The notes under the pieces were generated by a model. That model made no database searches, was not told the DNA's origin, and was given only the letters and a program-made list of their open reading frames with translations. The position numbers and the translations under genes were made by a program. Below are positions 61,291 to 64,000 of a stretch of DNA of 64,000 nucleotides, piece after piece. This DNA is from Marinobacterium iners DSM 11526 (GTDB lineage Bacteria; Pseudomonadota; Gammaproteobacteria; Pseudomonadales; Balneatricaceae), in NCBI RefSeq assembly GCF_900107855.1, contig NZ_FNRJ01000016.1, forward strand, positions 1 to 64,000. The letters run 5' to 3'. Each line of letters starts with the position of its first letter. The first letter of the stretch is position 1.

Positions 61291-61348
61291 TCCCGCACAC
61301 AGGTTCTAGAATGTTGCATAAATGGATTTGAGACTCGACCCTGCTGCC

Positions 61349-62032
61349 ATGTACCGATACGTTTACCCTCTCATGTTTGCCACACTGTTGCTGCCTAGCC
61401 TTCATGCCACCGCAGAGATGCGCAAGATTGTGCATCCCGATGGTCGGGTGGAATACACCAACGTTGCGCCTGAACAAAAGGCAGCTGTGGTCAATACCTA
61501 CTACAAATACCGCAATGCTGACGGTGTGCTCTCTTTCAGCGATGCAAAACCGAGTGGCGTGCAATATGAACTGGTGCGTTTCGACTGTTTTGCCTGCAAG
61601 GTTGATTCTACCGTTAATTGGGATACGACCCCCTTGTTTGCCGACCGTTATCGGGATGAAATCGAACGGATCGCCGCGCTACATGATATGGATGCTGCGC
61701 TGGTACGTGCGGTGATTCATGCTGAATCCGCCTTTAACCCGCAAGCGCGTTCCAGAGCCGGTGCGCAGGGGCTGATGCAGTTGATGCCGCAAACGGCAGC
61801 AGAGCTCGGTGTCGGTAACCCCTTTGATGCTGAGCAGAATATCGACGGTGGCGTGCGCTATCTGGCCGGATTACTCCAGCGCTATGACCAAGACGTACGC
61901 TTGGCAACGGCAGCGTATAATGCAGGCCCCGGCGCAGTGCAGCAGTACGGTGGCATACCGCCCTATGCTGAAACCCAAGCCTATGTGAAAAGGATAGAGG
62001 TGCTCTATCGGCGCTATCAAATGATCGATTAG
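61349..62032 (+). CDS. lytic transglycosylase, SLT family
   Basis: A 227-residue periplasmic protein. The signal peptide is MYRYVYPLMFATLLLPSLHATA; a DUF4124-like module follows (about residues 24-75: MRKIVHPDGRVEYTNV, then YKYRNADGVLSFSD). The SLT domain (about 105-220) has the catalytic Glu in AVIHAESAFNPQARSRAGAQGLMQLMPQTA and later AAYNAGPGAV. It cleaves peptidoglycan with formation of anhydro-muramyl ends. The start is uncertain: an upstream ATG (61,322) would add nine residues before the signal peptide. Confidence 0.9.
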   Translation: MYRYVYPLMFATLLLPSLHATAEMRKIVHPDGRVEYTNVAPEQKAAVVNTYYKYRNADGVLSFSDAKPSGVQYELVRFDCFACKVDSTVNWDTTPLFADRYRDEIERIAALHDMDAALVRAVIHAESAFNPQARSRAGAQGLMQLMPQTAAELGVGNPFDAEQNIDGGVRYLAGLLQRYDQDVRLATAAYNAGPGAVQQYGGIPPYAETQAYVKRIEVLYRRYQMID

Positions 62033-62141
62033 CACGCCTGAATGATTGGCACATGTAAAACGCTGCCTGTACGAGATGTGGTTGAGAACACCGATACACA
62101 GCTCTATAGTCGTGCCATTCAGTTATCCATCGGTTCTTCAT

Positions 62142-62561
62142 ATGTGGCATCAAACAACCATCAGTCTCAAGGTGCGACCTCGCGGCTTCCACCTTGTGAC
62201 TGACGAGATCGAACAGGCACTGCCGGAATTACGCCGAGTCAGCACCGGCCTGCTGCATCTGTTATTGCAACACACCTCTGCAAGCCTGACGTTGAACGAA
62301 AATGCCGACCCGACCGTTCGCGCTGATTTCGAGGCGTTTTTTAACCGCAATGTGCCGGAAAACGAACCCTACTACCAGCATACCTATGAAGGCCCTGATG
62401 ACCTGCCTGCTCATTTCAAAAGCAGCATACTTGGCGTCAGTCTGGTGCTGCCTATTGCCAATGGGCGGTTGGCGCTGGGCACCTGGCAGGGGATCTATCT
62501 GGGTGAACATCGTAATCGCGCTGGCCGCCGCACCCTCATCGCGACCCTACAGGGAGAGTAA
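62142..62561 (+). CDS. YjbQ family (UPF0047) protein
   Basis: A 139-residue protein: [73 protein letters not shown] covers the UPF0047 signature (HTSASLTxNENaDPxV), and the C-terminal [12 protein letters not shown] is also typical. YjbQ proteins have been reported to have weak thiamine-phosphate synthase activity; the real role is unclear. I chose the ATG at 62,142 because the family starts here; the longer frame to 62,046 has no support. sbcD begins 2 bases after its stop, so they are probably co-transcribed. Confidence 0.9.
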   Translation: MWHQTTISLKVRPRGFHLVTDEIEQALPELRRVSTGLLHLLLQHTSASLTLNENADPTVRADFEAFFNRNVPENEPYYQHTYEGPDDLPAHFKSSILGVSLVLPIANGRLALGTWQGIYLGEHRNRAGRRTLIATLQGE

Positions 62562-62563
62562 CC

Positions 62564-63919
62564 GTGTCTGATCAGCCTTCACTGTTTGATGAAGAGATGC
62601 TGCCGCAGCCTTCGGTGCCGGTTAGCTCGGCGCGCACGGAACGTGCCCCGGCAAAGGCCAAAACCGGGGCCGAGGGGAGTCGTCAAACGTTGCGTGTCCT
62701 GCACAGCTCCGACTGGCATCTGGGCCGATTACTGTACGGCCAGAAGCGCTACGATGAATTTGCCGCCTTTCTTGACTGGATGTTGGCACAGATCGAGCAT
62801 CTGAATGTCGAGGTACTGCTGATCGCCGGCGACCTGTTTGATACCACTACCCCGAGCAACCGGGCGCAGGCGCTTTATTACCGCTTTCTGCACCAAGTGG
62901 CGCGCTCGCGCTGTCGTCATGTGGTGATCATTGGTGGCAATCATGATTCTCCCAGTTTTTTGAATGCGCCATCCGGTTTGCTCAAGGCGCTGGACGTGCA
63001 TGTGGTCGGTGCTGCCTGTGACAATCCGGCAGATGAAGTGGTATTGCTGAAAGCAGAAAATGGCGCACCTGAAGCAATTATCTGTGCCGTTCCCTACCTG
63101 CGTGATCGTGATATTCGCCAGAGTGAAGCGGGCGAAAGTCTTGAGGACAAGGACCGCAAACTGGTGCAGGGCATTCGTGAGCATTATGCGCAGGTCTGTG
63201 TCGCTGCCGAAGAGCTGCGAGAGTCACTGCAGGTGGATGTGCCGCTGATCGGCATGGGCCATCTGTTTGCCGCTGGTGGCAAAACGCTTGATGGCGATGG
63301 GGTGCGTGATCTTTATGTGGGATCTCTGGCGCAGGTGGGTGTGGATGCCTTTCCCGATTGCCTTGATTATGTGGCACTGGGGCACCTGCATGTACCTCAG
63401 GCCGTGTCGGGCTGCGAGCAGATTCGTTACAGTGGCTCACCGCTGGCCATGGGATTTGGGGAAGCGAAACAACAGAAAAGCCTGTGCCTGATCGAGTTTG
63501 AAGGGCGTCGCCCACAGCTTGAATTGATCGATATCCCGCGTTTTCAAAGGCTGGAGCGGATCAAGGGTGATCAGGCTCAACTGAGTGCCGCACTGGACAA
63601 GCTGGCGCAGGAGCAAACCTCGATCTGGCTGGAAGTGCTGTACGAAGGCGAACAGGTGGCAGCCGACCTGCGCGACTGGCTGGAACAGCATACCGATGGC
63701 ACCCAGCTGACCATACTGAGGGTCCGCAACAACCGGGTAGTGGAGCGCATTTTGGCGCGCAGCGGTGAAGAGGAGACGCTGGATGATCTGGAGCCGATGC
63801 AAGTATTCGAGCGTGCGCTTGAACTGCATCAGGTACCCGAGACGCAACAGGATGAACTGAAGCGTCTGTTTGGCAGCGTGCTGCAATCCATGGCCGAGCA
63901 GGACCATCGTGCCGAATAG
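62564..63919 (+). CDS. sbcD: nuclease SbcCD subunit D
   Basis: A 451-residue Mre11-type metallophosphoesterase that with SbcC cuts hairpins and protein-blocked DNA ends. Catalytic motifs are LHSSDWHLGRLLYGQKR (about residues 46-62), IAGDLFDTTTPSNRAQALYY, VIIGGNHDSPSFL and ALGHLHVPQ. An N-terminal extension of about 40 residues precedes the domain and begins MSDQPSLFDEEML, in which QPSLF resembles a beta-clamp binding motif; E. coli SbcD lacks this extension. Starts with GTG. Confidence 0.94.
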   Translation: MSDQPSLFDEEMLPQPSVPVSSARTERAPAKAKTGAEGSRQTLRVLHSSDWHLGRLLYGQKRYDEFAAFLDWMLAQIEHLNVEVLLIAGDLFDTTTPSNRAQALYYRFLHQVARSRCRHVVIIGGNHDSPSFLNAPSGLLKALDVHVVGAACDNPADEVVLLKAENGAPEAIICAVPYLRDRDIRQSEAGESLEDKDRKLVQGIREHYAQVCVAAEELRESLQVDVPLIGMGHLFAAGGKTLDGDGVRDLYVGSLAQVGVDAFPDCLDYVALGHLHVPQAVSGCEQIRYSGSPLAMGFGEAKQQKSLCLIEFEGRRPQLELIDIPRFQRLERIKGDQAQLSAALDKLAQEQTSIWLEVLYEGEQVAADLRDWLEQHTDGTQLTILRVRNNRVVERILARSGEEETLDDLEPMQVFERALELHQVPETQQDELKRLFGSVLQSMAEQDHRAE

Positions 63920-63943
63920 GCGCCTGCGTCAGAGAGACACACA

Positions 63944-64000
63944 ATGCGTATTCTTCAGATCCGTTTCAAAAACCTCAACTCCCTGGCCGGTGAATGGCAG
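63944..64000 (+). CDS. sbcC: nuclease SbcCD subunit C, 5' end only
   Basis: The first 19 codons (MRILQIRFKNLNSLAGEWQ) match the start of SbcC, the Rad50-like SMC ATPase partner of SbcD. RBS AGAGAGAC. The gene runs out of the window to the right. Confidence 0.9.
   Translation, partial: MRILQIRFKNLNSLAGEWQ

Noticed and set aside
1..64000. CRISPR array or cas genes
   Set aside because: No set of regularly spaced direct repeats and no Cas-like protein was seen; the repeats present are attC sites, IS relics and single hairpins.
1..64000. tRNA or rRNA genes as integration sites
   Set aside because: No cloverleaf with a TTCRANYC T-loop or rRNA-like segment was recognised on either strand.

Overview
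The window looks like chromosomal DNA of a marine-type gammaproteobacterium (an Oceanospirillales-like lineage is my inference). The evidence is the set of core genes: minCDE, cysG, nhaD, purT, a DeaD helicase, tmcA, a glrK-qseG-glrR operon, an OlsF-like ornithine-lipid synthase, dinB, metG, trmA, rlmE, an RND pump with its TetR regulator, and sbcDC. No tRNA, rRNA or CRISPR array was found.

Positions 1-~11,430 form an AT-rich accessory block. Positions 1-~5,450, plus one cassette near 7,910-8,360, are a gene-cassette array of a mobile or chromosomal integron. Small one-gene cassettes all read on the + strand and are separated by attC sites with R''/R' core sites and L''/L' arms, several with the extrahelical base typical of attC. 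No integron integrase is in the window; the cassette polarity places it to the left of position 1. The array is damaged by IS remnants: two unequal, dead copies of one IS3-family element (1,736-2,791 and 8,375-8,946), fragments of another IS3-type element on both sides of a chemoreceptor gene (5,965-6,175 and 7,740-7,880), and an IS481-like fragment (5,453-5,800). The block ends with four AT-rich genes for acidic proteins, one of SUKH/SMI1 type, resembling an immunity-gene cluster.

From about 11,560 rightwards the DNA is GC-richer core genome. A VOC-family gene has an unusual leader with competing hairpins. After it come a UspA-like gene, a RIO kinase, and a guanidinium exporter (SugE/Gdx) preceded by a clear guanidine-II (mini-ykkC) riboswitch whose linker is a perfect anti-Shine-Dalgarno. 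Next come an AraC-type regulator convergent with a second VOC gene, minCDE, a membrane-anchored glutaredoxin, cysG, nhaD, a GIY-YIG gene, purT and deaD. Between purT and deaD lies a strong orphan terminator on the + strand, preceded by two hairpins and a promoter-like sequence, which I read as a small-RNA gene.

The 24.5-39.6 kb part carries a LysM-like membrane protein, SmrA, a degenerate GGDEF-like membrane protein with tmcA, a TPR-methyltransferase, a CigR-like protein, the GlrK/QseG/GlrR two-component operon, dodecin, an OlsF-like enzyme and DinB. The 39.6-52.4 kb part carries metabolic and RNA-modification genes (panE, metG, trmA, rlmE, a TrmH-family gene) plus a FadL porin, a peptide-type ABC binding protein and a diguanylate cyclase.

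The 52.4-64 kb part carries a periplasmic MsrA-MsrB fusion, a MexAB-like pump without an outer-membrane channel gene and its TetR repressor, with similar palindromes in front of both units. It ends with a PepSY-flavodoxin-reductase fusion, a lytic transglycosylase, a YjbQ protein and sbcD followed by the first 19 codons of sbcC.
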